7,321 bases of DNA from Acidimicrobiales bacterium. Its GTDB lineage: Bacteria; Actinomycetota; Acidimicrobiia; Acidimicrobiales; VFJN01. How positions within the stretch are numbered: the stretch's first letter is position 1; each line of letters starts with the position of its first letter. The position numbers were made by a program, and so were the translations under genes. Below, piece after piece: positions 1-4,902 of the stretch. The notes beneath the pieces were generated by a model, which was not told where the DNA came from, made no database searches, and worked only from the letters and a program-made list of their open reading frames with translations. The stretch spans positions 1 through 7,321 of the forward strand of contig JAFGPU010000478.1 of the NCBI GenBank assembly GCA_016936035.1, read 5' to 3'.

Positions 1-330
1 AGCGACGACGGCTCCGAGAACCGCATGATCTCGATCTACGGCTTCGCCCGCATCGGCACGCAGCTGAGCGAGCAGGGGTGGGCGCCCGTGCTGCTGCTGT
101 TCTTCTCCATCAACATCTTCATCGGCCTGCTCAACATGGCGCCGCTGCCGCCACTCGACGGCGGGCACGCGGCGGTCGCCGTCTACGAGCGCCTCCGGTC
201 GCGGGGCGGCAAGCGCTACCACGTGGACATGGCCAAGCTGCTGCCGCTCACCTACGCCGTGGTGCTGGTGCTGATCACGCTCGGCAGCGCCGCACTGGTC
301 CTCGACATCGTCAACCCGATCGACATCTGA
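1..330 (+). CDS. rseP: Site-2 intramembrane zinc metalloprotease, M50 family (RseP/Rip1-like), C-terminal part only
   Basis: The reading frame is already open at base 1, so the 5' part, including the HExxH motif and PDZ domain, lies outside the window. The 109 visible residues carry the third M50 motif, NMAPLPPLDGGH (residues 45-56 of this fragment). Its Asp (D53) is the expected third zinc ligand. The motif sits at the end of a hydrophobic segment (about residues 28-44). A second membrane helix (about 75-100) is followed by a short tail ending in NPIDI. Known members cut anti-sigma factors or other membrane proteins within the bilayer. In mycobacteria the homologue is Rip1, which also lies directly before ispG. 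The stop codon is 3 nt before the ispG ATG, so the two genes are almost certainly cotranscribed and probably translationally coupled. The family is clear; the substrate cannot be read from this fragment. Confidence 0.88.
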   Translation, partial: SDDGSENRMISIYGFARIGTQLSEQGWAPVLLLFFSINIFIGLLNMAPLPPLDGGHAAVAVYERLRSRGGKRYHVDMAKLLPLTYAVVLVLITLGSAALVLDIVNPIDI

Positions 331-333
331 CCC

Positions 334-1563
334 ATGGAACTCGGACAGTCCTCGTACCCCCGCCGCAAGACCCGCCAGATCATGGTGGGCGACGTGGCCG
401 TCGGTGGCGACGCACCCGTGTCGGTGCAGTCGATGACCACCACCAAGACGGCCGACGTCGACGGCACCCTGCAGCAGATCTACGACCTGGCGATGGCCGG
501 GTGCGACATCGTGCGCTGCACCTGCAACGAGACCGAGGCCGCCGAGGGGCTGGCTCGCATCGTGCCCCGCTCGCCGGTGCCCATCGTCGCCGACATCCAC
601 CACCAGTACCGCATGGCGCTCGCCGCGCTCGAGGCCGGGGTGCACTGCCTGCGGCTGAACCCGGGCAACATCCGCCGACCCGAGCACATCAAGCTGGTGG
701 CGCAGGAGGCCAAGGCGCGCGGCGTGCCCATCCGCATCGGGGTCAACGGCGGGTCGCTGCACCCCGACCTGTACAAGAAGTACGGCGGCAAGGTCACGCC
801 CGAAGCGATGGTCGAGTCGGCCCAGATGGAGCTCGCCTACTTCGACGAGGTGGGCTTCGAGGACGTGAAGATCTCGGTCAAGGCGTCGTCGGTGCCGTTG
901 ATGATCGAGGCCTACCGCCAGCTCGCCGACGTCGTCGACCACCCGCTCCACCTGGGTGTCACCGAGGCCGGGCCGCTGCCGGGCGGGCTCATCAAGGCGA
1001 CGGCGGGCATCTCGACGTTGCTGGCCGAGGGCATCGGCGACACCATCCGCTACAGCCTGACCGCGGACCCGGTCGAGGAGGCGCGCTCCGGGCGCGCCCT
1101 GCTCGAGGCCATGGGGCTGCGCGAGCGCAAGAACGTCGACCTCATCGCCTGCCCGTCGTGCGGCCGGGCCGAGATCGACGTCATCGAGGTGGCCCGCCAG
1201 GCCCAGGAGGCCTTCGGTGACCGCGAGATCCCGTTGCAGGTGGCCGTGATGGGCTGCGTCGTCAACGGACCGGGCGAGGCGCGCGACGCCGACATCGGCA
1301 TCGCCGCCGGCAAGAACAAGGGCCACCTGTTCGTCCGGGGTCAGAACGTGGCCGTCGTGCCCGAGGACGAGATGGTCGACGCCCTGGTCGAGTGGGCCAC
1401 GTTCATCGGCGAGCACGGCGTCGACGCCGCGCTCGAACGGGCGAAGTCGACGGGTGACGCCGCCCGGCGGGCGGCCGAGCGCGACCGGGCCGAGCTCCTC
1501 GACGAGAAGGGCGAGGATGCGAACCGCAGCGAGCAGCGGGTCGAGGTCATCCGCAAGCTCTGA
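334..1563 (+). CDS. ispG: 4-hydroxy-3-methylbut-2-enyl diphosphate synthase (IspG/GcpE), 409 aa
   Basis: IspG is an iron-sulfur enzyme of the MEP pathway that reductively opens methylerythritol cyclodiphosphate to HMBPP in the cytoplasm. An N-terminal TIM-barrel domain (about 1-265) carries the family stretches SVQSMTTTKTADVDGT, RLNPGNI, GVNGGSL (136-142), ISVKAS and HLGVTEAG (206-213). A C-terminal [4Fe-4S] domain follows, with CPSCGR (C273, C276) and MGCVVNGPGEA (C308, E315); three Cys and one Glu are the known cluster ligands, and all are present. There is no large central insertion of the plant/Chlamydia kind. The ATG at 334 lies 3 nt after the protease stop, with no clear Shine-Dalgarno, which suggests coupling. 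A charged tail after about residue 375 (ERAKSTGDAARRAAERDRAE onward) makes the protein longer than the E. coli enzyme. The last codons form the first unit of a short repeat that continues past the stop. Confidence 0.97.
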   Translation: MELGQSSYPRRKTRQIMVGDVAVGGDAPVSVQSMTTTKTADVDGTLQQIYDLAMAGCDIVRCTCNETEAAEGLARIVPRSPVPIVADIHHQYRMALAALEAGVHCLRLNPGNIRRPEHIKLVAQEAKARGVPIRIGVNGGSLHPDLYKKYGGKVTPEAMVESAQMELAYFDEVGFEDVKISVKASSVPLMIEAYRQLADVVDHPLHLGVTEAGPLPGGLIKATAGISTLLAEGIGDTIRYSLTADPVEEARSGRALLEAMGLRERKNVDLIACPSCGRAEIDVIEVARQAQEAFGDREIPLQVAVMGCVVNGPGEARDADIGIAAGKNKGHLFVRGQNVAVVPEDEMVDALVEWATFIGEHGVDAALERAKSTGDAARRAAERDRAELLDEKGEDANRSEQRVEVIRKL

Positions 1564-1632
1564 CAGGCGGCGGTCGCGGTCGGGCTCGTCCGCAGTGTCT
1601 GACAGGCGGCGGGGTGGGTCGTCCGCAAGCTC
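1550..1632 (+). repeat. Imperfect tandem repeat of the ispG 3' end (39 + 33 nt, plus a partial third unit)
   Basis: Unit 1 (1550-1588) begins TCCGCAAGCTC and covers the ispG stop codon, followed by TGACAGGCGGCGG (1561-1573). Unit 2 (1589-1621) begins TCCGCAGTGTC and repeats TGACAGGCGGCGG exactly (1600-1612). A third copy of the unit head, TCCGCAAGCTC, stands at 1622-1632 and then the similarity ends. The unit lengths differ by 6 nt (39 against 33), so the tracts diverge after the shared core. This looks like a small tandem duplication of the ispG 3' end that is decaying. Whether it has any role, for example in 3' end processing, is unknown. Confidence 0.7.
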
Positions 1633-1679
1633 GCCCGGCACCCAGCATCTGGCGCGACCGCACCGCGTCGGCGGGGTTC

Positions 1680-1685
1680 TACGCT
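1680..1685 (+). promoter_or_regulatory. Possible -10 box (TACGCT) for a leaderless transcript of the small membrane protein gene
   Basis: TACGCT fits the actinobacterial TAnnnT -10 pattern and ends 7 nt before the ATG at 1693. Transcription would then start at or within about one base of the start codon. No ribosome binding site is visible, which agrees with a leaderless message. No good -35 is seen. A short degenerate match like this can occur by chance; its weight comes from similar spacing before two other genes in the window. Confidence 0.35.
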
Positions 1686-1692
1686 GTCGGGC

Positions 1693-1890
1693 ATGTCACG
1701 GCCGGCGGCACCACAGGGCAGCCTCACCACCCGGGTGGTGGTGGGCATCGTGCTGCTCGTCGTCGCCTGGATCGTCATCCGCGCGCTGCTCGGGATGGTC
1801 TACTCCCTCATCCGGTCGTTGCTGTTCATCGCCCTGTTCGTGGTCGTCGCGTGGATCGTGCTGGTCGGCCCGCCCAGCCGGCGCGAGTAG
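1693..1890 (+). CDS. Small two-helix membrane protein of unknown function, 65 aa
   Basis: I do not recognise a family. The product is short and strongly hydrophobic, with two predicted transmembrane helices (about residues 15-34 and 41-58), a polar N-terminus (MSRPAAPQGSLTTR) and a short charged end (PPSRRE). The two helices share the hexapeptide VVAWIV at 23-28 and 51-56, encoded by near-identical 18-base stretches, which suggests an internal duplication or strong composition bias. Arginines lie at R14, R30, R41, R63 and R64; the topology is not obvious. The ATG at 1693 is preferred because a TAnnnT box lies just upstream and the hydrophobic segment begins soon after. The gene lies between ispG and the secreted protein gene, without overlap. 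A true gene is likely but not certain at this length; the sustained membrane-helix composition in this frame is the main support. Confidence 0.55.
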   Translation: MSRPAAPQGSLTTRVVVGIVLLVVAWIVIRALLGMVYSLIRSLLFIALFVVVAWIVLVGPPSRRE

Positions 1891-1986
1891 CCTGGTGTCG
1901 GTGACGACCCCGCGCGCGGTGGACGTCAGCGTGCGGGTCGCCGGAGCCGAGGTGAAGGGTGTCGACTGTGCATCGTGATCGGAACC

Positions 1987-2007
1987 GTGACGCAACGAAA
2001 CCGTCAC
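1987..2007 (+). promoter_or_regulatory. Inverted repeat GTGACG-N9-CGTCAC just upstream of a promoter-like box
   Basis: The arms GTGACG (1987-1992) and CGTCAC (2002-2007) are perfect reverse complements separated by 9 nt. The repeat ends 11 nt before the candidate -10 box at 2019, so it covers the -35 region of the secreted protein gene. That position suits a dimeric regulator binding site, or the repeat could be chance in GC-rich DNA. No regulator is encoded nearby. The surrounding gap, 1891-2033, otherwise holds only a doubtful 25-codon reading frame. Confidence 0.3.
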
Positions 2008-2018
2008 ACGACGTTCGG

Positions 2019-2024
2019 TATCGT
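2019..2024 (+). promoter_or_regulatory. Candidate -10 box (TATCGT) for the secreted protein gene
   Basis: TATCGT matches TAnnnT and ends 9 nt before the GTG at 2034, giving a leader of only about 3 nt. The same 9-nt distance is seen between TACGAT and the proS ATG. It supports choosing GTG 2034 over the upstream in-frame GTG at 1959, since the longer version would place this box inside the coding region. No convincing -35 hexamer is seen. Confidence 0.4.
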
Positions 2025-2033
2025 CGCCCGGTC

Positions 2034-2687
2034 GTGCGCACCCACTCCCGCTCCCACAACTCCCGCGTCGCCCTCGCCGGCCTCGGCATGATGGCCGCCC
2101 TCGTCGCCCTCGCGGGCAACGCCCAACCGGCGCCGCCTGCCGACGCCGCGGTGGCCGACCGGTCGGCCGGGCAGCAGATCAGCGAAGTCGACTTCACCAG
2201 GGTGGCCCAACCGGGCAACGCCTGCTCCCAGGGCATGCAGGGCCGTCCGCCCCTGCTCGTGCTCGTCGAGGGCGGCAGCAGCGAGGTGCTCGACGACCGC
2301 TCGTTCACTCGGCTCGAGGTCGATCCGGCCGTGCTCTACGCCGACCTCGACGGCGACGGCGCCGACGAGGCGGTCGTACGGGTCGTGTGCAACTACGGCG
2401 CCAACGGCGAGCAGGACACGGTGCAGGTCTGGACGCTCGCCGCCCGGGGGCCGGTGGTGGTCGACCGCATCTCTGCGGCGCCCGACGAGGTGGTCGACGC
2501 GAGCGCGTTCCCCCCGGGCGTGCACCGCGTGGATGTCGACGGTGACGAGCTGGCGGTGACCTTTGCGGTCCACGCCGACGACGACCCGCACTGCTGCCCG
2601 TCCCAGCAGGCCGAGGTGCGCTACCGCCTCGACGGCGGCGACTTGGTGCCGGTGGGCACGCCGGTCACGTCCGCGTTCGTCGCCTGA
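2034..2687 (+). CDS. Secreted protein with a DxDxDG motif and four cysteines, possibly LppP/LprE-like, 217 aa
   Basis: From GTG 2034 the product begins MRTHSRSHNSR, followed by a hydrophobic core (about 12-28) and small residues suited to signal peptidase I: GNA-Q after residue 30, or ADA-A after 38. There is no lipobox cysteine, so it is probably an exported soluble protein and not a lipoprotein. The mature part has YADLDGDGADEAVVRVVC, an Asp-rich loop (D104, D106, D108) like those in EF-hand or FG-GAP calcium sites. It has four cysteines (C64, C119, C187, C188), enough for two disulfides. The pattern 'DLDGDG.DEAVV.V.C' followed by 'CCPSQQ...YRLDGG' resembles the actinobacterial LppP/LprE lipoprotein family as I remember it; this is a suggestion from motif resemblance, not a search. 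It is acidic and has no visible catalytic motif. It appears to be transcribed alone, between a promoter-like box and a GC-rich hairpin. Function unknown. Confidence 0.75.
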   Translation: MRTHSRSHNSRVALAGLGMMAALVALAGNAQPAPPADAAVADRSAGQQISEVDFTRVAQPGNACSQGMQGRPPLLVLVEGGSSEVLDDRSFTRLEVDPAVLYADLDGDGADEAVVRVVCNYGANGEQDTVQVWTLAARGPVVVDRISAAPDEVVDASAFPPGVHRVDVDGDELAVTFAVHADDDPHCCPSQQAEVRYRLDGGDLVPVGTPVTSAFVA

Positions 2688-2702
2688 GGCCCCGACCTCG
2701 CC

Positions 2703-2725
2703 CCGGCCCGCCGCGGGCGGGTCGG
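2703..2725 (+). terminator. GC-rich hairpin, possible terminator after the secreted protein gene
   Basis: CCGGCCCGCC (2703-2712) and GGCGGGTCGG (2716-2725) form a 10-bp stem with one G-T wobble and a GCG loop, 15 nt after the stop codon at 2687. No run of T follows, so it is not a classical intrinsic terminator, though U-poor hairpins are common at gene ends in GC-rich actinobacteria. It separates the secreted protein gene from the proS promoter. Confidence 0.45.
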
Positions 2726-2767
2726 TGACCGCCACTCACCGCTGCGAGGCGCACGCCCGTCGACGGT

Positions 2768-2773
2768 TACGAT
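2768..2773 (+). promoter_or_regulatory. Candidate proS -10 box (TACGAT), near-leaderless start
   Basis: TACGAT is a good TAnnnT match and ends 9 nt before the proS ATG at 2783. No Shine-Dalgarno lies between (the spacer is CCGTCTCCT). A transcript start 6-7 nt past the box would leave at most a few leader bases. No recognisable -35 lies 16-18 nt upstream. Confidence 0.5.
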
Positions 2774-2782
2774 CCGTCTCCT

Positions 2783-4189
2783 ATGGCGAAGGTGCTCACG
2801 GCGCAGGCTGACGACTTCCCCCGCTGGTACCAGGATGTGCTGTCCAAGGCACAACTGGCCGAGAACGGGCCGGTGCGGGGCACCATGGTCATCCGGCCGT
2901 ACGGGTACTCGATCTGGGAGCGGATGCAGTCCGAGGTCGACGCCCGCATCAAGGCGGCCGGGGCCGAGAACGCCTACTTCCCGCTGTTCATCCCCGAGAG
3001 CTACCTCAGCCGCGAGGCCGATCACGTCGAGGGATTCAGCCCCGAGCTGGCCGTCGTCACCCACGGCGGGGGGAAGCAGCTCGAGGAGCCCATCGTGGTG
3101 CGGCCCACCAGCGAGACGGTCATCGGCGAGTACATGGCCAAGTGGACCCAGAGCTACCGCGACCTGCCGCTGCTGCTCAACAGCTGGAACAACGTGGTGC
3201 GATGGGAGCTGCGGCCCCGCATCTTCCTGCGCACCACCGAGTTCCTGTGGCAGGAGGGCCACACGGCGCACGCCACCCGTGACGAGGCGGCGCGGTACGC
3301 CACGCGCATCCTGCACGACGTCTACGAGGACTTCATGGTCAACGTGCTGGCCATCCCCGTGCTGCTGGGCCGCAAGACGGCGAGCGAGCGGTTCGCGGGA
3401 GCGATCAACACGATGACGTGCGAGGCCATGATGCGCGACGGCAAGGCACTGCAGATGGGCACGAGCCACGAGTTGGGCCAGAACTTCGCCACGGCCTTCG
3501 ACATCAGCTTCCTCGACGCCGAGGGCGCGACCCGCCACTGCTGGACGACGTCGTGGGGCTCGTCGACCCGCATGGTCGGCGGCCTGATCATGACCCACGG
3601 CGACGACGCCGGTCTGGTCGTGCCGCCGCGCCTGGCGCCGACGCAGGCCGTCGTGCTGCTGGTCAAGGAGGGCGACGGGGCCGGCGAGCAGGCCGCCGCG
3701 CTCGCTGACGAGCTGGCCGACGTCGGCGTACGGGTGCGCCTCGACGCGCAGGTGGCGACGAGCTTCGGCCGGCGCGCCACCGACTGGGAGCTGAAGGGTG
3801 TCCCGGTGCGGGTCGAGGTCGGCCCCCGCGACCTGGCCCAGGGCACCGTCACCGTCGTGCGGCGCGACCGGGGCGACAAGGAGCAGGTGGCGGTGGCGGG
3901 CGCGGCCGACCGGGTGCGTGCCCTGCTCGACCAGGTCCAGGACGACATGCTGGCCGACGCCGTCGCTCGCCGCGACGCCTCGACGACCGACGTCAGCAGC
4001 ATCGACGACGCCGTCGAGGCGGCGCACACCGGCTTCGCCCGGCTGCCGTGGGGGCTGGTGCGCGACGAGGGCGAGGCGCAGCTCGCAGGCAAGGGCACCA
4101 CGGTGCGATGCCTGATGGGCCCCGACGGCCAGGTGCCGGCCACCGACGACGACGACGACCTCGTGGCGGTGGTGGCGCGCGCCTACTGA
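2783..4189 (+). CDS. proS: Proline-tRNA ligase, archaeal/eukaryotic-type (no INS editing domain), 468 aa
   Basis: This class II synthetase charges tRNA-Pro with proline in the cytoplasm. The catalytic core shows RPTSETVIGEYMAKW (from R107), motif 2 RWELRPRIFLRTTEFLWQEG (from R140) with H160 next, HCWTTSWGSSTRMVGG (from H252), and motif 3 near GDDAGLVVPPR (273-283). The anticodon-binding domain follows (about 285-390, starting APTQAVVLLV). The large editing insertion of typical bacterial ProRS (about 570 aa, as in Mycobacterium) is absent. Length, motif style and the terminal Tyr (ARAY end) mark the short archaeal/eukaryotic type. In that type the C-terminal domain usually binds zinc through four Cys; here the matching places carry W423-G424 and G430, and only C443 remains, so the zinc site appears lost. 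The ATG at 2783 follows a TACGAT box directly, with no ribosome binding site. The gene precedes the rimP operon, as in other actinobacteria, but has its own promoter-like signal. Confidence 0.96.
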   Translation: MAKVLTAQADDFPRWYQDVLSKAQLAENGPVRGTMVIRPYGYSIWERMQSEVDARIKAAGAENAYFPLFIPESYLSREADHVEGFSPELAVVTHGGGKQLEEPIVVRPTSETVIGEYMAKWTQSYRDLPLLLNSWNNVVRWELRPRIFLRTTEFLWQEGHTAHATRDEAARYATRILHDVYEDFMVNVLAIPVLLGRKTASERFAGAINTMTCEAMMRDGKALQMGTSHELGQNFATAFDISFLDAEGATRHCWTTSWGSSTRMVGGLIMTHGDDAGLVVPPRLAPTQAVVLLVKEGDGAGEQAAALADELADVGVRVRLDAQVATSFGRRATDWELKGVPVRVEVGPRDLAQGTVTVVRRDRGDKEQVAVAGAADRVRALLDQVQDDMLADAVARRDASTTDVSSIDDAVEAAHTGFARLPWGLVRDEGEAQLAGKGTTVRCLMGPDGQVPATDDDDDLVAVVARAY

Positions 4190-4228
4190 GTGCGGTATCC
4201 CCACGGTCGGTGACGACCTCGATCCCGC

Positions 4229-4234
4229 TATACT
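4229..4234 (+). promoter_or_regulatory. Probable -10 box (TATACT) of the rimP-nusA-ylxR-infB operon
   Basis: TATACT is the closest match to the -10 consensus in the window and lies in the proS-rimP gap. A start about 7 nt downstream (near 4241) would give a leader of nearly 100 nt, quite unlike the leaderless genes before it. That leader contains the hairpins and strong ribosome binding site described next. No convincing -35 is visible at 16-18 nt spacing. Confidence 0.55.
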
Positions 4235-4280
4235 CCGGCGTCCGTTTCGTTACGGATTGGATGTCGTCACCGTTCGAGAG

Positions 4281-4327
4281 CTTCGAGCGAAGGCGTGGGC
4301 TCCTGCCCACGCCTTTCGTATGAAAGG
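4281..4327 (+). promoter_or_regulatory. rimP operon leader with competing hairpins (candidate attenuator or translational switch)
   Basis: Hairpin A is an 11-bp perfect stem, AAGGCGTGGGC (4290-4300) with GCCCACGCCTT (4305-4315), closed by a TCCT loop and followed by TCGT. It could act as a weak-tailed attenuator. Hairpin B is CCTTTC (4312-4317) with GAAAGG (4322-4327) and a GTAT loop. B shares bases 4312-4315 with A and covers the first part of the Shine-Dalgarno. A and B therefore cannot form together: A would leave the ribosome binding site free, B would mask it. A third small stem, CTTC (4281-4284) with GAAG (4289-4292), could compete with the 5' arm of A. Leaders controlling rimP/nusA operons are known in other bacteria; whether this one is functional is inference. 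Hairpin A is much the more stable. Confidence 0.5.
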
Positions 4328-4332
4328 AGGTG
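4323..4332 (+). promoter_or_regulatory. Strong Shine-Dalgarno (AAAGGAGGTG) that fixes the rimP start
   Basis: Ten bases match the complement of the 16S rRNA 3' end. GGAGG ends 8 nt before the ATG at 4339, ideal spacing. This rules out the in-frame GTG at 4330, which lies inside the Shine-Dalgarno itself. It is by far the strongest ribosome binding site in the window. Confidence 0.88.
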
Positions 4333-4338
4333 CAGCCC

Positions 4339-4902
4339 ATGACCGTCGCCGACCGCGTGCGTGACCTGGTGCTGCCCCTCCTCGCCGACCGCGACCTCGA
4401 CCTGTACGACGTCGAGGTGGCGGGCCCGGTGCTGAAGGTGGTCGTCGACCGGCCCGCCGGGCTCGACCTCCAGGTGCTGAGCGATGCCACCCGAGCAGTG
4501 TCCCGGGCGCTCGACGAGGCCGACCCCATCGCCGGCACCTACACGCTCGAGGTCACCAGCCCCGGCCTCGAACGTCGGCTGCGCACGCCGGCGCACTTCG
4601 CCCGGGCCGTGGGCGAGACCGTCAAGGTCAAGCTCGTCGCCGGCGTCGCCGACGACCGCCGCCTCGCCGGGCTGCTCGTCGCAGCCGACGACGACGGCAT
4701 CACCGTGCGCACCGGCGACGACGACGAGGGCGCGCCGGTCGAGCGTCGGGTGGCCCACACCGACATCGACCGGGCACGCACGGTCTTCGAGTGGGGCCCG
4801 GGCGACAAGCCGGGCAGGTCCCGCCGGCCGAGCGGCGCCGGGTCGCGCTCGGCGGCGCGCACGCAGGGCACGAGCAACGAGAAGAGGGAACACAGGTCAT
4901 GA
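4339..4902 (+). CDS. rimP: Ribosome maturation factor RimP, 187 aa
   Basis: RimP binds the 30S subunit during its assembly in the cytoplasm. The N-terminal alpha/beta domain (about 1-85) begins MTVADRVRDLVLPLLADRDL and includes LYDVEVAGPVLKVVVDRPAG. It ends in the family signature EVTSPGLERRLRTPAHFARA (from about residue 71). A small SH3-like domain (about 86-152) follows: GETVKVKL...RRLAGLLVAADDDGITV...DIDRARTVFEW. A basic, Ser/Arg-rich tail of about 30 residues comes after (GRSRRPSGAGSRSAARTQG), longer than in E. coli RimP and perhaps rRNA-binding. The stop codon overlaps the nusA start as ATGA, so the two are translationally coupled. Position before nusA is the standard arrangement for this gene. 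Confidence 0.94.
   Translation: MTVADRVRDLVLPLLADRDLDLYDVEVAGPVLKVVVDRPAGLDLQVLSDATRAVSRALDEADPIAGTYTLEVTSPGLERRLRTPAHFARAVGETVKVKLVAGVADDRRLAGLLVAADDDGITVRTGDDDEGAPVERRVAHTDIDRARTVFEWGPGDKPGRSRRPSGAGSRSAARTQGTSNEKREHRS

Noticed and set aside
78..1220. 380-codon + strand open frame overlapping the protease end and ispG
   Set aside because: Arg/Gly/Ala/His-rich shadow in another frame of two recognised genes, with no motif.
1454..1978. 174-codon + strand frame spanning the ispG end, the repeat and the small membrane gene
   Set aside because: Ser/Arg/Gly-rich low-complexity translation, out of frame with the two supported genes it overlaps.
1959..2033. Upstream GTG start (1959) for the secreted protein
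   Set aside because: It would add 25 charged residues before the signal peptide and place the TATCGT box inside the gene; GTG 2034 gives a normal signal peptide.
2621..4204. 527-codon open frame on the - strand
   Set aside because: It is antisense to proS; the His/Arg/Gly/Val-rich composition is typical of shadow frames, and proS itself is unmistakable.
4290..4318. Simple intrinsic terminator of proS
   Set aside because: The stem is strong but lies about 55 nt after the likely rimP promoter and directly before its ribosome binding site, with no proper T-run; an operon leader element fits better.
4330..4338. GTG at 4330 as the rimP start
   Set aside because: It lies inside the Shine-Dalgarno; ATG 4339 has ideal spacing.
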